DNA of 35,949 nucleotides from an uncultured Collinsella sp. (GCA_900754075.1 CAAEBN010000054.1:1-35949); one strand, 5' to 3'; positions 8,126 through 17,076 are shown, counted from the stretch's first letter. Numbers and translations: made by a program. Notes: generated by a model from the sequence alone, not told the origin.

Positions 8126-9124
8126 ATGTCCGACTATCAGGGAAAGCGTTTTTCGGCTTCTCGGATTTCCGATCCAGCCAAGTCGGGAGCAGCCCGCGCG
8201 CCGCAGCAGGGTCGGACATCCTCTCCTCAACAGCCGCGCGCGCCGCGCCCCGTGACGCCGGCGAAGCATCGCCGTCAGGATACGCCTGCTGCATATCGCC
8301 CTTCGTCATACAGTACGGCCAAGAAGTCACCTCGCTCTTCGGCGCATACCGCGCCATCGAGCTATACCGAGCCGCCGCGCAAAAAGCGCCGCTCCGTCAT
8401 TCCCATTCTGCTCATCATCATCGGCATTGGCCTGATCGTTGCTGCGGCCGCCATCTTTATCAACGCGCAGATTGGCTACAAGCAGGCGAGCGAGTCGTAT
8501 CAAAAAATCGAAAAGCAATATGTGAGCGACAAGGACGCCAGTGGCGTGCCAATTGTCGACTTCAATGCGCTGGCCCAGACAAATCCCGAGGTTGTGGGTT
8601 GGATTTACGCGCCCGGCACCAACATCAACTACCCCGTGGTGCAGACCAACAACAACTCCAAGTACCTCAACACGCTGTTCGACGGTACGGCCAATGCCTC
8701 GGGAGCCATCTTCTTGGATAGCGACGACAACGCGCCGGGCATGGTGGATCAGCAGACCACGATTTACGGTCATCATATGAACGACGGTTCGATGTTCAAC
8801 GTGATTTCGGATACGACCGATCAGGCGACGTTCGACAGCATGGAATACGTGTACTACATCACGCGTGATGCGACGTATAAGTTGCGCCCGCTGGCGACCA
8901 AGGTGGTCGAGGACACGTATGCCAAGGCGCGCACGCCCAACTTTGAGGGCGATGACGGACTGAAGAATTACCTGTCCGAGATGCTCGACGGTGCCTCTGC
9001 CGTGGCGAGCGATGCCACCGATCGTGCCGCTTCGGCAACCAAGGTCGTAACGCTTGTGACCTGCCGTTCGCTGTCATTTAGCAATACGCGCGCCGTCATG
9101 GTGCTCACGCCGGTCGAGGAATAA
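8126..9124 (+). CDS. Class B-type sortase
   Basis: Membrane transpeptidase that cleaves sorting signals and links surface proteins to the wall or to each other. The 332 residues comprise a long basic, Pro/Ser-rich cytoplasmic tail (1-89), one transmembrane helix (about 91-112) and an extracellular sortase domain. The catalytic set is visible: H216 in IYGHHM, C313 in TLVTC and R322 in NTRAVM. NPEVVGWIYAPGTNINYPVVQ near the start of the domain is typical of class B. The start follows AAGGAG by 4 nt. It sits between purE and the MoaE-like gene. Possible substrates in the window carry IPNTG, LATTG and LASTG, but the pairing is inference. The roughly 90-residue tail is long for a sortase. Confidence 0.9.
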   Translation: MSDYQGKRFSASRISDPAKSGAARAPQQGRTSSPQQPRAPRPVTPAKHRRQDTPAAYRPSSYSTAKKSPRSSAHTAPSSYTEPPRKKRRSVIPILLIIIGIGLIVAAAAIFINAQIGYKQASESYQKIEKQYVSDKDASGVPIVDFNALAQTNPEVVGWIYAPGTNINYPVVQTNNNSKYLNTLFDGTANASGAIFLDSDDNAPGMVDQQTTIYGHHMNDGSMFNVISDTTDQATFDSMEYVYYITRDATYKLRPLATKVVEDTYAKARTPNFEGDDGLKNYLSEMLDGASAVASDATDRAASATKVVTLVTCRSLSFSNTRAVMVLTPVEE

Positions 9125-9177
9125 AGTGTCCGGGCCCCGTCCCAAAAAGACTACCCTGGAAATCAAAAGGAGAAATG

Positions 9178-9594
9178 ATGCTTGAAAGCGGCAAATCGAT
9201 GCCTTCGGTTGATGCTTGGCTGCGCGAAGCCAAGGCCGATGTTTCGGCGGCTGATTGTGGGATGTACCTGACACACAACGGCGTGGTGCGTGCGACGCCC
9301 AAGGCCGAGGTGCGTGGGGTCGAGACAGATGGTGTGGCGCCTGGGCATAAGGTGGGCGGCATGGTGTTTGGCTTCGATGCCGAAAAGGTGCAGGCCGCTA
9401 TCGAGGCAACGCGCGCGATGCCGGGTATCGGCTATGTGCGCGTGTGGCTGGCGAGTGGCGAGCTTACCGTGGGCGACGACATCATGCTCGTGCTCATTGG
9501 CGGAGACATTCGCCCGCATGTGGTCGATGCGCTACAGGCGCTCGTCGGTACCATCAAAAATGAGTGTGTGAGCGAGGTCGAGCGCGAGGCATAA
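9178..9594 (+). CDS. MoaE-like protein (divergent molybdopterin synthase large subunit fold)
   Basis: The protein is 138 residues long. The second half (GGMVFGFDAEKVQAAIEATR, then an acidic/hydrophobic strand with SGELTVGDDIMLVLIGG and a helix) resembles MoaE, the subunit that transfers sulfur from MoaD to precursor Z. The lysine in TIKNE (K127) matches one conserved MoaE lysine, but the usual W-K-K-E ending is replaced by SEVEREA, so the second catalytic lysine seems missing. No moaD or other cofactor gene is nearby. AAGGAG at 9167-9172 favours the ATG at 9178 (5 nt) over the ATG at 9175 (2 nt). It is 53 nt after the sortase stop and is probably in the same transcript. Molybdopterin synthase activity is doubtful. 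Confidence 0.6.
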   Translation: MLESGKSMPSVDAWLREAKADVSAADCGMYLTHNGVVRATPKAEVRGVETDGVAPGHKVGGMVFGFDAEKVQAAIEATRAMPGIGYVRVWLASGELTVGDDIMLVLIGGDIRPHVVDALQALVGTIKNECVSEVEREA

Positions 9595-9617
9595 GGCCGG
9601 CAGCGGCACTCGCCAAC

Positions 9618-9659
9618 AAAAAGCCCACTGGCAGTTCATCAGTCTGCCAGCGGGCTTTT
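9618..9659. terminator. Bidirectional terminator between convergent genes
   Basis: AAAAAGCCCACTGGCAG and CTGCCAGCGGGCTTTT form a long stem with A- and T-runs on the two sides. It lies between the MoaE-like gene (plus) and the CmpB-family gene (minus) and can serve both. Confidence 0.85.
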
Positions 9660-9692
9660 CTGTGCGTTGGATAATCTCGGCATTGCGTGACG

Positions 9693-10922
9693 CTACACGC
9701 GCGTCGCATCCTTGGGGCTCATGGTCATGCTCTGGAAGCGGTTCTCCATGTAATCGTTATCGAAATACTTGCCGTAGAACTGCGCGACGGGAATATCCGG
9801 CTCCGTGCCGTTGACGCGCTGGTACCAGTAGTCGAGCGACTGTAGCGTCATGACGCCGTCGACCAGCATAATGACGGTAAAGATGACGGTAGCCGAGTAG
9901 CGACTTTTCCACGGAATCATGTTGATGAGCTTGAGCAGCCTCGGCAGCAGCAGCTTGATCCAGATGAGTCCGCCCAGGCCCCACAGGCAGGCAAAGCCCG
10001 TGCAGGTGCGTCCGCCCGTAAGGACGGCGAGTGGGTCGGGCATGCCAAACAGCTTCATGTGCGAGTAGCTCCACGAGACCACGCCAAATGAGGTCTGCAT
10101 AAACCAGCCCACGAACACCTCAAAGCTCGCGCCGAGCACAGCGCTTACCAGGAAAATGATGATGGGGTTCTTTTTATAGAAGCGGTTGAGCACCATGGTC
10201 ATGAGTACGGCACCAAAGCCATAGATGGGGCTGAAGGGACCAAACAGCATGCCGGCGCGGTCCTGGTAGACGCCTGGGTCGTCGACCGTCATGTGCCAGA
10301 TGTCCTCGGCGATCAGGCCGAGTACGCAGCAGACGAGGAATACCCAGAACAGGTTGAAGTAGTTGAGCTTGATATAGCCCTCGCCGGTTTCATCGCGGCC
10401 GAGCATGCCCTCGGCGGCGGCGTCGCGGTCGAGCATCTCCTGCAGGCGGCGCTGCAGTTCGCGCTCCTGGCGAAGCGTAGGATCGACGGTGGCCGAAAGC
10501 GCGATGAGGATACCGAGCTGAATAGCGGGACGAAGCAAGAAGAGCCCGATACCTTGGAGCATCACGTCGACCAAAAGCTCGACGACGGTGAATGCAATAA
10601 GGATGTAGGACAGGCGGGCGGCGTTGCGGCGCTGGTTTTTGATAAGGTCCAGGCCAAAGATGATCAGGATGACGGCACTTGCCGCAGAGAGCATGATGCC
10701 GGCGACGATGAGTCCAACCGAGACCAGCATATTGTCGCCGAGCTTGGCGGCGGCGTTGCCGTTAATGAGCGCGGTGATGACCTGCCACATAAAGGCAGCG
10801 ACCGACGGGAGTGTGCCCACGCCGGACAGGATGCACAGGACGGCGTACACCTTAATGATGAGGGGAATCTTCTTGACCTCCGTGGCGCTGGGGACGCTGG
10901 GGTCGAGTCCGTTTCGATCCAT
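9693..10922 (-). CDS. CmpB-family (putative ABC-transporter type IV) membrane protein
   Basis: Integral membrane protein of 409 residues with about eight or nine hydrophobic segments. The C-terminal half, from about residue 188 (YFNLFWVFLVCCVLGLIAED, then GMLFGPFSPIYGFGAVL), matches the CmpB-like family (PF06541), whose role is unproven. The N-terminal half is a separate block of about four helices, then an amphipathic, charged stretch (RQERELQRRLQEMLDRD) that may be cytoplasmic. The ATG on the minus strand is preceded by AGAAAGG. It is divergent from purF and convergent with the MoaE-like gene, so it is probably transcribed alone. No ATPase partner is adjacent, so a transporter role is uncertain. 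Confidence 0.75.
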   Translation of the reverse strand: MDRNGLDPSVPSATEVKKIPLIIKVYAVLCILSGVGTLPSVAAFMWQVITALINGNAAAKLGDNMLVSVGLIVAGIMLSAASAVILIIFGLDLIKNQRRNAARLSYILIAFTVVELLVDVMLQGIGLFLLRPAIQLGILIALSATVDPTLRQERELQRRLQEMLDRDAAAEGMLGRDETGEGYIKLNYFNLFWVFLVCCVLGLIAEDIWHMTVDDPGVYQDRAGMLFGPFSPIYGFGAVLMTMVLNRFYKKNPIIIFLVSAVLGASFEVFVGWFMQTSFGVVSWSYSHMKLFGMPDPLAVLTGGRTCTGFACLWGLGGLIWIKLLLPRLLKLINMIPWKSRYSATVIFTVIMLVDGVMTLQSLDYWYQRVNGTEPDIPVAQFYGKYFDNDYMENRFQSMTMSPKDATRV

Positions 10923-11160
10923 ACAGAACCTTTCTCGCTTTGTCCTAGATTACAAGGATACGCCGCCGACCTGCCAAAAGACAGGACGAACGTCCCAATT
11001 GCAACAATGCAACCCTCAACGGTGGACGCGGCGGCCACCTGGGGGCGTGGGCGCTTGCACTGGACAGACCAATAAAATGTTTGGCCGCAAAACGGATTAT
11101 TAGCTCGGTGGGCTTTTAAAAAGCGCTGCTCATGCGCGGGGGAGCGCGTCGCGCCGTGCG

Positions 11161-11166
11161 TATAAT
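11161..11166 (+). promoter_or_regulatory. purF: Candidate -10 box for purF
   Basis: A perfect TATAAT lies 41 nt before the purF ATG, preceded by TGCG, close to an extended -10. No good -35 hexamer is visible. The 285-nt divergent region 10923-11207 holds no gene; GCTTTTAAAAAGC (11112-11124) is a short palindrome that could be an operator, but nothing proves it. Confidence 0.45.
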
Positions 11167-11207
11167 AAGGCGGGTAACGCCAAAATACGAGGCTCTGAGG
11201 GGATGCC

Positions 11208-12878
11208 ATGTCTCAAGAAACCATCCGCGCGGCCGAGCGTGCCGCGGGACAGGTGAATGCCATGTCGACGTATGATCCGGACTCTGACCAGCTGCATGAG
11301 GAATGCGGCGTTTTTGGTGTCTGGGCGCCCGATCGCGACGTGGCTCGACTGACGTACTTTGGCCTGCGTGCACTGCAGCACCGTGGCCAAGAATCGGCGG
11401 GAATCGCTGTTGGTGACGGCGGTACGGTTATGGTCCGCAAGGATCTGGGCCTGCTCGACCGCGTGTTCTCCAATGCCGACTTGTCGACGCTCTCCGGTCA
11501 GCTGGCCGTGGGTCATGTGCGCTACGGCACCGCCGGCGCCAAGAGCTGGGAAGCCTCTCAGCCGCACCTCTCTACCATCAATAGCGTCATTATCGCGCTC
11601 GCGCACAACGGCACCCTCGTCAACACCGACGAGCTGCGCCGCCAGCTGATCGAGCTGGGCGTGCCGTTCCTCTCCAACTCGGATTCCGAGGTCGCAACCA
11701 AACTCATCGGCTACTTTACTCAGCGTACTGGCCATCTGCGCGAGGGCATTCGCAAGACCATGGAGCTCGTGCGCGGCGGCTACGCCATGACGCTCATCAA
11801 CGAGCAGGCGCTCTACGCATTCCGCGATCCGCACGGCATTCGCCCGCTCGTGCTGGGCAAGCTGGTGGACGAGGGCCTGGACCAGGCCGATGCCGCATCC
11901 GTTTCGCAGCTGCCGTCGCAGGACGGCGCCGCGACGGTCGACGCCACCACCCATGTCACGCGTGCCGGCGGCTGGGTCGTTGCCTCCGAGACCTGTGCGC
12001 TCGACATCGTGGGCGCCGAGTACGTCCGTGACGTCCGTCCCGGTGAGATTTTGCGCATCAGCGCCGAGGGCCTGGTGTCCGAGCAGGGCGTGCCTGCCGC
12101 CGAAGAGCCTGCTAATTGCATCTTTGAGCAGGTCTACTTCGCTCGCCCCGACTCCATCATGAACGGCAAGAGCGTCTACGCCTGCCGTTATGACATGGGT
12201 CGTCAGCTGGCACATGAGGAGCCCGTCGAGGCCGACCTGGTCATCGGCGTGCCCGACTCCGGCCTGCCGCCCGCGGAGGGGTATTCGCACGAGAGCGGTA
12301 TTCCCTTTGGCGAGGGCCTCATCAAGAATCGCTATGTGGGCCGTACGTTTATCGAGCCTACGCAGGAGCTGCGTGCCATGGGCGTGCGCATGAAGCTCAA
12401 CCCGCTGCGCGACAACATCGAGGGCAAGCGCCTGGTCGTCATCGATGACTCCATCGTCCGCGGCACCACCATGGTGCAGCTCGTCAAGATGCTGCGCAAC
12501 GCCGGTGCCAAGGAGATCCACATTCGCATCAACTCGCCCGAGGTCATCTGGCCGTGCTTCTACGGTATCGATACCGACGTGCAGTCGCAGCTTATCAGCG
12601 CCAACAAGACGGTCGACGAGATCTGCGAGTACATCGGCGCCGATTCGCTGGCCTTCCTTTCGGTCGAGGGCCTGCTGAAGGTCATGCCCAAGGGCGGTTA
12701 CTGCGACGCGTGCTTTACCGGCCGCTATCCCGTGGCGATTCCCGAGAGCTTTGGCCGCGACAAGTTTATGGAGGGCTTTAAGCCCCGCAACCTGGACAAG
12801 CCGCTGCACTTTGACGACGACGCCGTGGTCGAGAAATACGACGACCGCAGCTGGGAAGAGGAGCACGGCGAGGCCTAA
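11208..12878 (+). CDS. purF: Amidophosphoribosyltransferase PurF
   Basis: First enzyme of de novo purine synthesis: PRPP plus glutamine gives 5-phosphoribosylamine. The 556 residues begin with a propeptide of about 32 residues ending before C33 (EECGVFG), the Ntn-type glutaminase cysteine. LQHRGQESAGI is the glutaminase motif, and VVIDDSIVRGTTM is the PRPP-binding loop. Cysteines in ANCIFEQ, IWPCFYG and GYCDACF match the four ligands of the 4Fe-4S cluster in the Bacillus-type enzyme, which makes the enzyme oxygen-sensitive, as expected in an anaerobe. The start at 11208 follows a GAGGGG site; an internal ATG at residue 19 is a possible alternative. It is followed after 157 nt by purM. Confidence 0.96.
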   Translation: MSQETIRAAERAAGQVNAMSTYDPDSDQLHEECGVFGVWAPDRDVARLTYFGLRALQHRGQESAGIAVGDGGTVMVRKDLGLLDRVFSNADLSTLSGQLAVGHVRYGTAGAKSWEASQPHLSTINSVIIALAHNGTLVNTDELRRQLIELGVPFLSNSDSEVATKLIGYFTQRTGHLREGIRKTMELVRGGYAMTLINEQALYAFRDPHGIRPLVLGKLVDEGLDQADAASVSQLPSQDGAATVDATTHVTRAGGWVVASETCALDIVGAEYVRDVRPGEILRISAEGLVSEQGVPAAEEPANCIFEQVYFARPDSIMNGKSVYACRYDMGRQLAHEEPVEADLVIGVPDSGLPPAEGYSHESGIPFGEGLIKNRYVGRTFIEPTQELRAMGVRMKLNPLRDNIEGKRLVVIDDSIVRGTTMVQLVKMLRNAGAKEIHIRINSPEVIWPCFYGIDTDVQSQLISANKTVDEICEYIGADSLAFLSVEGLLKVMPKGGYCDACFTGRYPVAIPESFGRDKFMEGFKPRNLDKPLHFDDDAVVEKYDDRSWEEEHGEA

Positions 12879-12908
12879 AACCTGCCATGTGGGGACAGGT
12901 TTATTTTG
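12878..12908 (+). terminator. Hairpin with T-rich tail after purF, REP-like core
   Basis: AAACCTG and CAGGTTT pair around CCATGTGGGGA, followed by ATTTT. The stem-loop begins at the purF stop codon and includes GGGGACAGG, the core of the repeat family seen elsewhere in the window. It may partly terminate transcription between purF and purM. The remaining gap to 13035 shows no gene. Confidence 0.5.
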
Positions 12909-13035
12909 GTAGGTTTTACCTGCTGTTTTGTTGATATGACGGCGCGTGCTGTTATGGCGCGCGCCGAAATGAACGCAACTATGAGCACCGTTTGGCGCCC
13001 GCGCGGCGCCACGGTAGTGGGAGAGGAAGGCTCAG

Positions 13036-14139
13036 ATGAGCGACAGCAAGCATGTGACGTACGAGGACGCCGGCGTCGATACCGCCGAGGGCGGCCGCGC
13101 CGTCGACGCTATTAAGCAGATGGTCAAGGACACCAACCGCCCCGAGGTCATCGGCGGCATCGGTGGCTTTGGTGGCCTGTTCTCGGCCGCCGCGCTCAAG
13201 GATATGGAAGACCCGATCCTGATCAGCGGCACCGACGGCGTGGGCACCAAGCTCGTGCTCGCCCAGATCATGGACCGTCACGAGACGGTGGGCCAGGACC
13301 TGGTCGCCATGTGCGTCAATGACATTTTGGCTTCGGGCGCCGAGCCGCTGTTCTTCCTGGATTACGTTGCCATCGGTCACATTGAGGCCGAGCACATGGC
13401 AAAGATCATCAAGGGCGTGGCCGACGGCTGCAAGCTCGCGGGTTGCGCGCTCGTGGGCGGCGAGATGGCCGAGCACCCGGGCGTCATGGCCCCCGCCGAT
13501 TACGACCTCGCCGGCTTTACCGTGGGTGTTGTCGATCGTCCCAAGATGCTCGACCCCGCGAACGTTCGCCCCGGCGATGTGATCCTGGGCCTGCCCTCCA
13601 CCGGTGTACATTCCAACGGTTACTCGCTCGTGCGCAAGGTTATCGGTGTCGACGGCATCAAGCCGGGCACGCCCGAAGCTGCCGCTAAGGCCGAGGAGCT
13701 GAGCCGTCCGCTCGAGGAGCTCGGCGGCGCTTCGCTGGCCGACGCTCTGCTGGCCCCCACGCGCATCTACGTCAAGCCGATTCTGGAGCTGCTCCACGGT
13801 GGCGCCAACGTTCATGCCATTGCCCATATCACCGGCGGCGGTATTACCGAGAACCTCAACCGCGCGCTCGCCGACGACGTCGATGCCGTGGTCACCCGCA
13901 ACGGCGCCGAGATGGGCTGGGATGTTCCGCCCGTCATCACCTACGTGTCGCGTCAGGCCGAGCTCGCGCCCAACGAGGCATGCAAGACCTTCAACATGGG
14001 CGTCGGCCTGTGCCTGATCGTCGCCCCCGAGGACGAGGCTGCCGTGACCGAGGCTCTGGTCGCGCTGGGCGAGAAGCCGTTCCGCGTGGGCGAGTGCGTC
14101 GAGGGTTCCGGTAAGGTCGTGTACTCCGATGAGCGCTAA
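13036..14139 (+). CDS. purM: Phosphoribosylformylglycinamidine cyclo-ligase PurM
   Basis: ATP-dependent ring closure of FGAM to AIR in purine synthesis. The 367 residues are slightly longer than usual. The start VTYEDAGVDTAEGGRAVDAIK is typical of PurM, followed by GGFGGLFS, the ligand motif SGTDGVGTKL (D and G conserved), VNDILASGAEPLFFLDY, GGEMAEHPGV and LPSTGVHSNGYSLVRK. The C-terminal half has the HITGGGITENLNRAL region of the AIR-synthase fold. The start follows a GAGAGGAAGG site. Its last 11 nt overlap the purN start, so the two are translationally coupled. Confidence 0.96.
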   Translation: MSDSKHVTYEDAGVDTAEGGRAVDAIKQMVKDTNRPEVIGGIGGFGGLFSAAALKDMEDPILISGTDGVGTKLVLAQIMDRHETVGQDLVAMCVNDILASGAEPLFFLDYVAIGHIEAEHMAKIIKGVADGCKLAGCALVGGEMAEHPGVMAPADYDLAGFTVGVVDRPKMLDPANVRPGDVILGLPSTGVHSNGYSLVRKVIGVDGIKPGTPEAAAKAEELSRPLEELGGASLADALLAPTRIYVKPILELLHGGANVHAIAHITGGGITENLNRALADDVDAVVTRNGAEMGWDVPPVITYVSRQAELAPNEACKTFNMGVGLCLIVAPEDEAAVTEALVALGEKPFRVGECVEGSGKVVYSDER

Positions 14140-14827
14140 CGGTCAGATGGCTGCTGCCGAGGGCCTGGGCTTTGTGCCCTACACCCGTCCGACCGGCACC
14201 GATACGGCCGAGCCGCTTAAGATTGGCGTGCTTATCAGCGGTTCGGGTACCAACCTGCAGGCACTGATCGACCTGATCGCCGCCGGCAAGCTCAACGCCT
14301 CGATTGAGCTTGTGGTGTCGAGCCGTCCTTCGGCCAAGGGCTTGCAGCGTGCCGAGCGTGCGGGCATCCAGACACTCACGCTGTCCAAAGATGTCTATGC
14401 CGACCCCATCGCGGCTGACGAGATCATCGCGCATGAGCTGCTCGAGCGCGGCTGCGAGTACGTGGTGATGGCCGGTTACATGCGCATGGTGCACACGCCG
14501 CTGCTGGCGGCGTTCCCCAACCGCGTGGTCAACCTGCATCCGGCGCTGCTGCCGAGCTTTACCGGTGCCCATGCGATTGACGATGCGTTTGCCCGCGGCG
14601 TCAAGGTGACCGGCGTGACCGTGCACTTTGCCAACGAGATCTACGACAACGGCCCCATCATCGCCCAGCGTGCGCTGGCTGTTGAGGAGGGCTGGGACGT
14701 CGACACGCTCGAGGAGCACATCCACGCGATCGAGCATGTGCTGTATCCCGAGGTCGTGCAAATGCTCGCCGACGGCCGCGTTCACGTGCTGGAGAGCGGC
14801 AAGGTCGCCGTGGATCCTGTGAAATAA
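14129..14827 (+). CDS. purN: Phosphoribosylglycinamide formyltransferase PurN
   Basis: Transfers a formyl group from 10-formyl-THF to GAR. The 232 residues include an N-terminal extension of about 27 residues before the family start KIGVLISGSGTNLQAL. Conserved motifs are VVSSRPSAKGL, GYMRMV, NLHPALLPSFTGAHAIDDAF, which holds the catalytic N-H region, GVTVHFANEIYDNGPIIAQ with the catalytic D, and the C-terminal EEHIHAIEHVLYPEVV. The ATG overlaps the end of purM by 11 nt. The extension may be real or may reflect an internal start. A strong terminator follows and closes the purF-purM-purN block. Confidence 0.95.
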   Translation: MSANGQMAAAEGLGFVPYTRPTGTDTAEPLKIGVLISGSGTNLQALIDLIAAGKLNASIELVVSSRPSAKGLQRAERAGIQTLTLSKDVYADPIAADEIIAHELLERGCEYVVMAGYMRMVHTPLLAAFPNRVVNLHPALLPSFTGAHAIDDAFARGVKVTGVTVHFANEIYDNGPIIAQRALAVEEGWDVDTLEEHIHAIEHVLYPEVVQMLADGRVHVLESGKVAVDPVK

Positions 14828-14839
14828 TTACCCGCTTGT

Positions 14840-14883
14840 AAAGGCGGTTAGGCACATCGAAGACGCCTAACCGCCTTTTTTAT
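14840..14883 (+). terminator. Rho-independent terminator after purN
   Basis: AAGGCGGTTAGGC (14841-14853) pairs perfectly with GCCTAACCGCCTT (14865-14877) and is followed by T-rich sequence. The rest of the gap to 15102 is AT-rich without a supported gene. Confidence 0.9.
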
Positions 14884-15102
14884 TGCGCTTTATGTTGTTT
14901 GATTTAGCTGGAATTGAATGGGCTGCTCTTCTTGCCTGTCAATTACAGTAGTCGACTCTCATGTGGAATGCCGAGCTTCCGGCATGAGATTATCTGGGAA
15001 AACGACCAGAAAACTTGGCCTTCGGCTTCAAATTGCGCATAATTCTATTTATCATCTATTTAACATTTTGTTATCAAAAATGAGCGCAAGGAGGCTGGCT
15101 CA

Positions 15103-16569
15103 ATGGGTGAAGCAGATGGCATGGAGCTGATTTATTCACTCGTCGGTTATCCTGATGAAACCGAGTGGCTTGAATTTAAAGAAGGCAATAGCGATCCCGC
15201 TAGAACGGGGCGTGACATCTCGGCGCTTGCCAATGCTGCCGCTTACTGCGGCCGCGCATATGCCTATAAGATCTGGGGCGTGAGCGACGGTATGCATGAG
15301 CTTGTGGGCACCCAGTTCAACCCATATCACGCAAAGGGTAAGGGAAACCAAGAGCTTTTGATGTGGCTCAAGCTTGCGCTCTCAAACAATGCGAATTACG
15401 AGTTTGCGGTTATTGATCATGAGACAAAGCACTTTGTGGTGCTGAAAGTGCACGCCGCGAGCGCTCAGCCGGTCTATTTTGATAAGACAGCCTACATTCG
15501 AGAGGGCTCTTCGACGGCAGAACTGGTTCCCGGTAGTGCACGAGAGGCGGAACTGTGGCGTCGCTTACAGTCAGGGAACGCGGAGCTCGCTGTAGTTGAG
15601 AGAGATCTGACATCTCGAGAGGTCGCCGAAATACTAGATGTTGATGCGTATTTTGAGTTGTGCAGATTGAGAAGACCTGTCGATTTGGACGGAGTGATGC
15701 CTGCTCTTTGTGAACAAGAGCTGATTCGTCGTCAAGATAACGGCCGATATAGTGTGACGCGCTTGGGAATGCTTCTGGTGGGAAAAAAGCTCTCTCGCTA
15801 CCCGGAGCTCAGGAAACGCATGCTGCGAATCGTGCGATATGCGGGAAAAGGCAGTTTTGACATTGTCGGGGATACTGAAATCGACAAGGGCTACGCTTTG
15901 GCGCTTCCACAGGCTGAACAGCTGGTCATGTCGATGATTCCGGCTGTTGAGGCACTGGATGGCGCATTTCGACGTATTCAGACGGCTTATCCTCAAAGGG
16001 CGATTCGCGAGTTGCTATCAAACGCCGTGATTCATCAAGACATTGCTGACAATACGGCGGGGCCTCTTGTTGCGATTTACGACAATCGCATTGAGTTCTC
16101 TAATCCCGGGACAACGCTTATTCCGGCAGAACGAGTGCTCAACGCTCAGCCGAAAACGCGAAATTCGATGATGGCGTCCCTCATGCGCCAAATGGATCTT
16201 TGCGAAGAAGGCGGTACGGGCTGGGATTTAATCGTAGATTCGCTCGAAAAAGCCGGCATGCCTTCACCGGTTATCAAGAGTGAGGGCGGGCTGGGAACGC
16301 TCGTGACGCTCTATTGCGACTGTCCGTATACTCGAATGAAAAAAAGTGAGCGAAAAAACGCCGTGTACTGGCATGCCTGTCTTTTGTATGCCCAAGGTGA
16401 GTCGATGAGCAATCAGTCGCTGCGAGAGCGTTTTGGACTTTCCGATGAAAAGAAAAACACGGTGGCGATGTCTCGTCTAATCAAAGAGTGTCTGGAAGAG
16501 GCATTGATAAAGGAAGAGGACGAGGACGCGGGTTCCAAATACAAAAGGTATATTCCGTATTGGGCCTAA
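15103..16569 (+). CDS. AlbA_2 (Schlafen-type) and HATPase domain protein
   Basis: A 488-residue protein. The N-terminal part (about 15-150, with ETEWLEFKEGNSDPARTGRD and ALANAAAY) matches the AlbA_2/Schlafen nucleic-acid-binding domain. The middle carries RELLSNAVIHQDI (about 301-313) and IEFSNPGTL-type sequence (about 331-338), the N-box and following loop of the HATPase_c_4 group often labelled RecG-like or putative transcriptional regulators. The C-terminus (about 425-485) looks like a winged helix. AAGGAGG lies 8 nt before the ATG. Base composition is visibly lower in GC than the pur genes, with many AAA/GAA codons, suggesting transfer. The exact role (regulation or defence) is unknown; no partner gene is adjacent. 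Confidence 0.75.
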   Translation: MGEADGMELIYSLVGYPDETEWLEFKEGNSDPARTGRDISALANAAAYCGRAYAYKIWGVSDGMHELVGTQFNPYHAKGKGNQELLMWLKLALSNNANYEFAVIDHETKHFVVLKVHAASAQPVYFDKTAYIREGSSTAELVPGSAREAELWRRLQSGNAELAVVERDLTSREVAEILDVDAYFELCRLRRPVDLDGVMPALCEQELIRRQDNGRYSVTRLGMLLVGKKLSRYPELRKRMLRIVRYAGKGSFDIVGDTEIDKGYALALPQAEQLVMSMIPAVEALDGAFRRIQTAYPQRAIRELLSNAVIHQDIADNTAGPLVAIYDNRIEFSNPGTTLIPAERVLNAQPKTRNSMMASLMRQMDLCEEGGTGWDLIVDSLEKAGMPSPVIKSEGGLGTLVTLYCDCPYTRMKKSERKNAVYWHACLLYAQGESMSNQSLRERFGLSDEKKNTVAMSRLIKECLEEALIKEEDEDAGSKYKRYIPYWA

Positions 16570-16599
16570 AGACAGGGAATGAAAAGAAGGAGGCGGCTT

Positions 16600-17067
16600 A
16601 TGTCTGGTAATAACGAAGCGCTGTTTACGCCTGAGCTGGTGTTTTTTGATTGGGAGTGTGCAACGCCGGATGAGGTGTTCGCGCGGCTCGAGGGCGAGCT
16701 TGCCCCGCGCGGCTACATTGCCGACGGTTGGCTCGACGCCGTTCGCACGCGCGAGGATGCCTATCCCACGGGCCTTGCCATGCCGGCGGCAAACATTGCC
16801 ATTCCGCATACCGATCCGGGGTTTGTGGCCAAGCCCTATATCGCGGTGGTGAAGCCCGCCGCGCCCGTGACATTTAACGCTATGGCTGGCATGGGCGCCC
16901 CGGTGCCGGCGCAGATTGTCATCAATCTGGGCATTGCCGAGCCGGGCGGCCAGGTCGAGGCCCTGCAAGCGCTTATGAATATCTTTATGGATGCCGATGC
17001 CGCAGCCGATGTACTCGGCCAAACCACGCCGCAGGGCATGGTCGACGCCATCCGTCGCCACTTCTAA
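16600..17067 (+). CDS. PTS EIIA component, galactitol/fructose type
   Basis: A 155-residue EIIA of the mannitol-fructose class (PTS_EIIA_2 fold), which accepts phosphate from HPr and passes it to EIIB. NIAIPHTDP gives the phospho-histidine H70. The overall sequence most resembles GatA-type IIA proteins. AAGGAGG lies 6 nt before the ATG at 16600; an upstream in-frame ATG at 16579 lacks such a site. No EIIB or EIIC gene is nearby, so it is an orphan here and must act with components encoded elsewhere, or be regulatory. It starts 30 nt after the AlbA_2 gene and may share its transcript, but its composition is like the host genome. Confidence 0.85.
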   Translation: MSGNNEALFTPELVFFDWECATPDEVFARLEGELAPRGYIADGWLDAVRTREDAYPTGLAMPAANIAIPHTDPGFVAKPYIAVVKPAAPVTFNAMAGMGAPVPAQIVINLGIAEPGGQVEALQALMNIFMDADAAADVLGQTTPQGMVDAIRRHF

Positions 17068-17076
17068 AGTCGGCAC

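Noticed and set aside
11130..12866. 578-residue minus-strand frame opposite purF
   Set aside because: PurF on the plus strand is certain; the antisense product has no domains and typical shadow composition.
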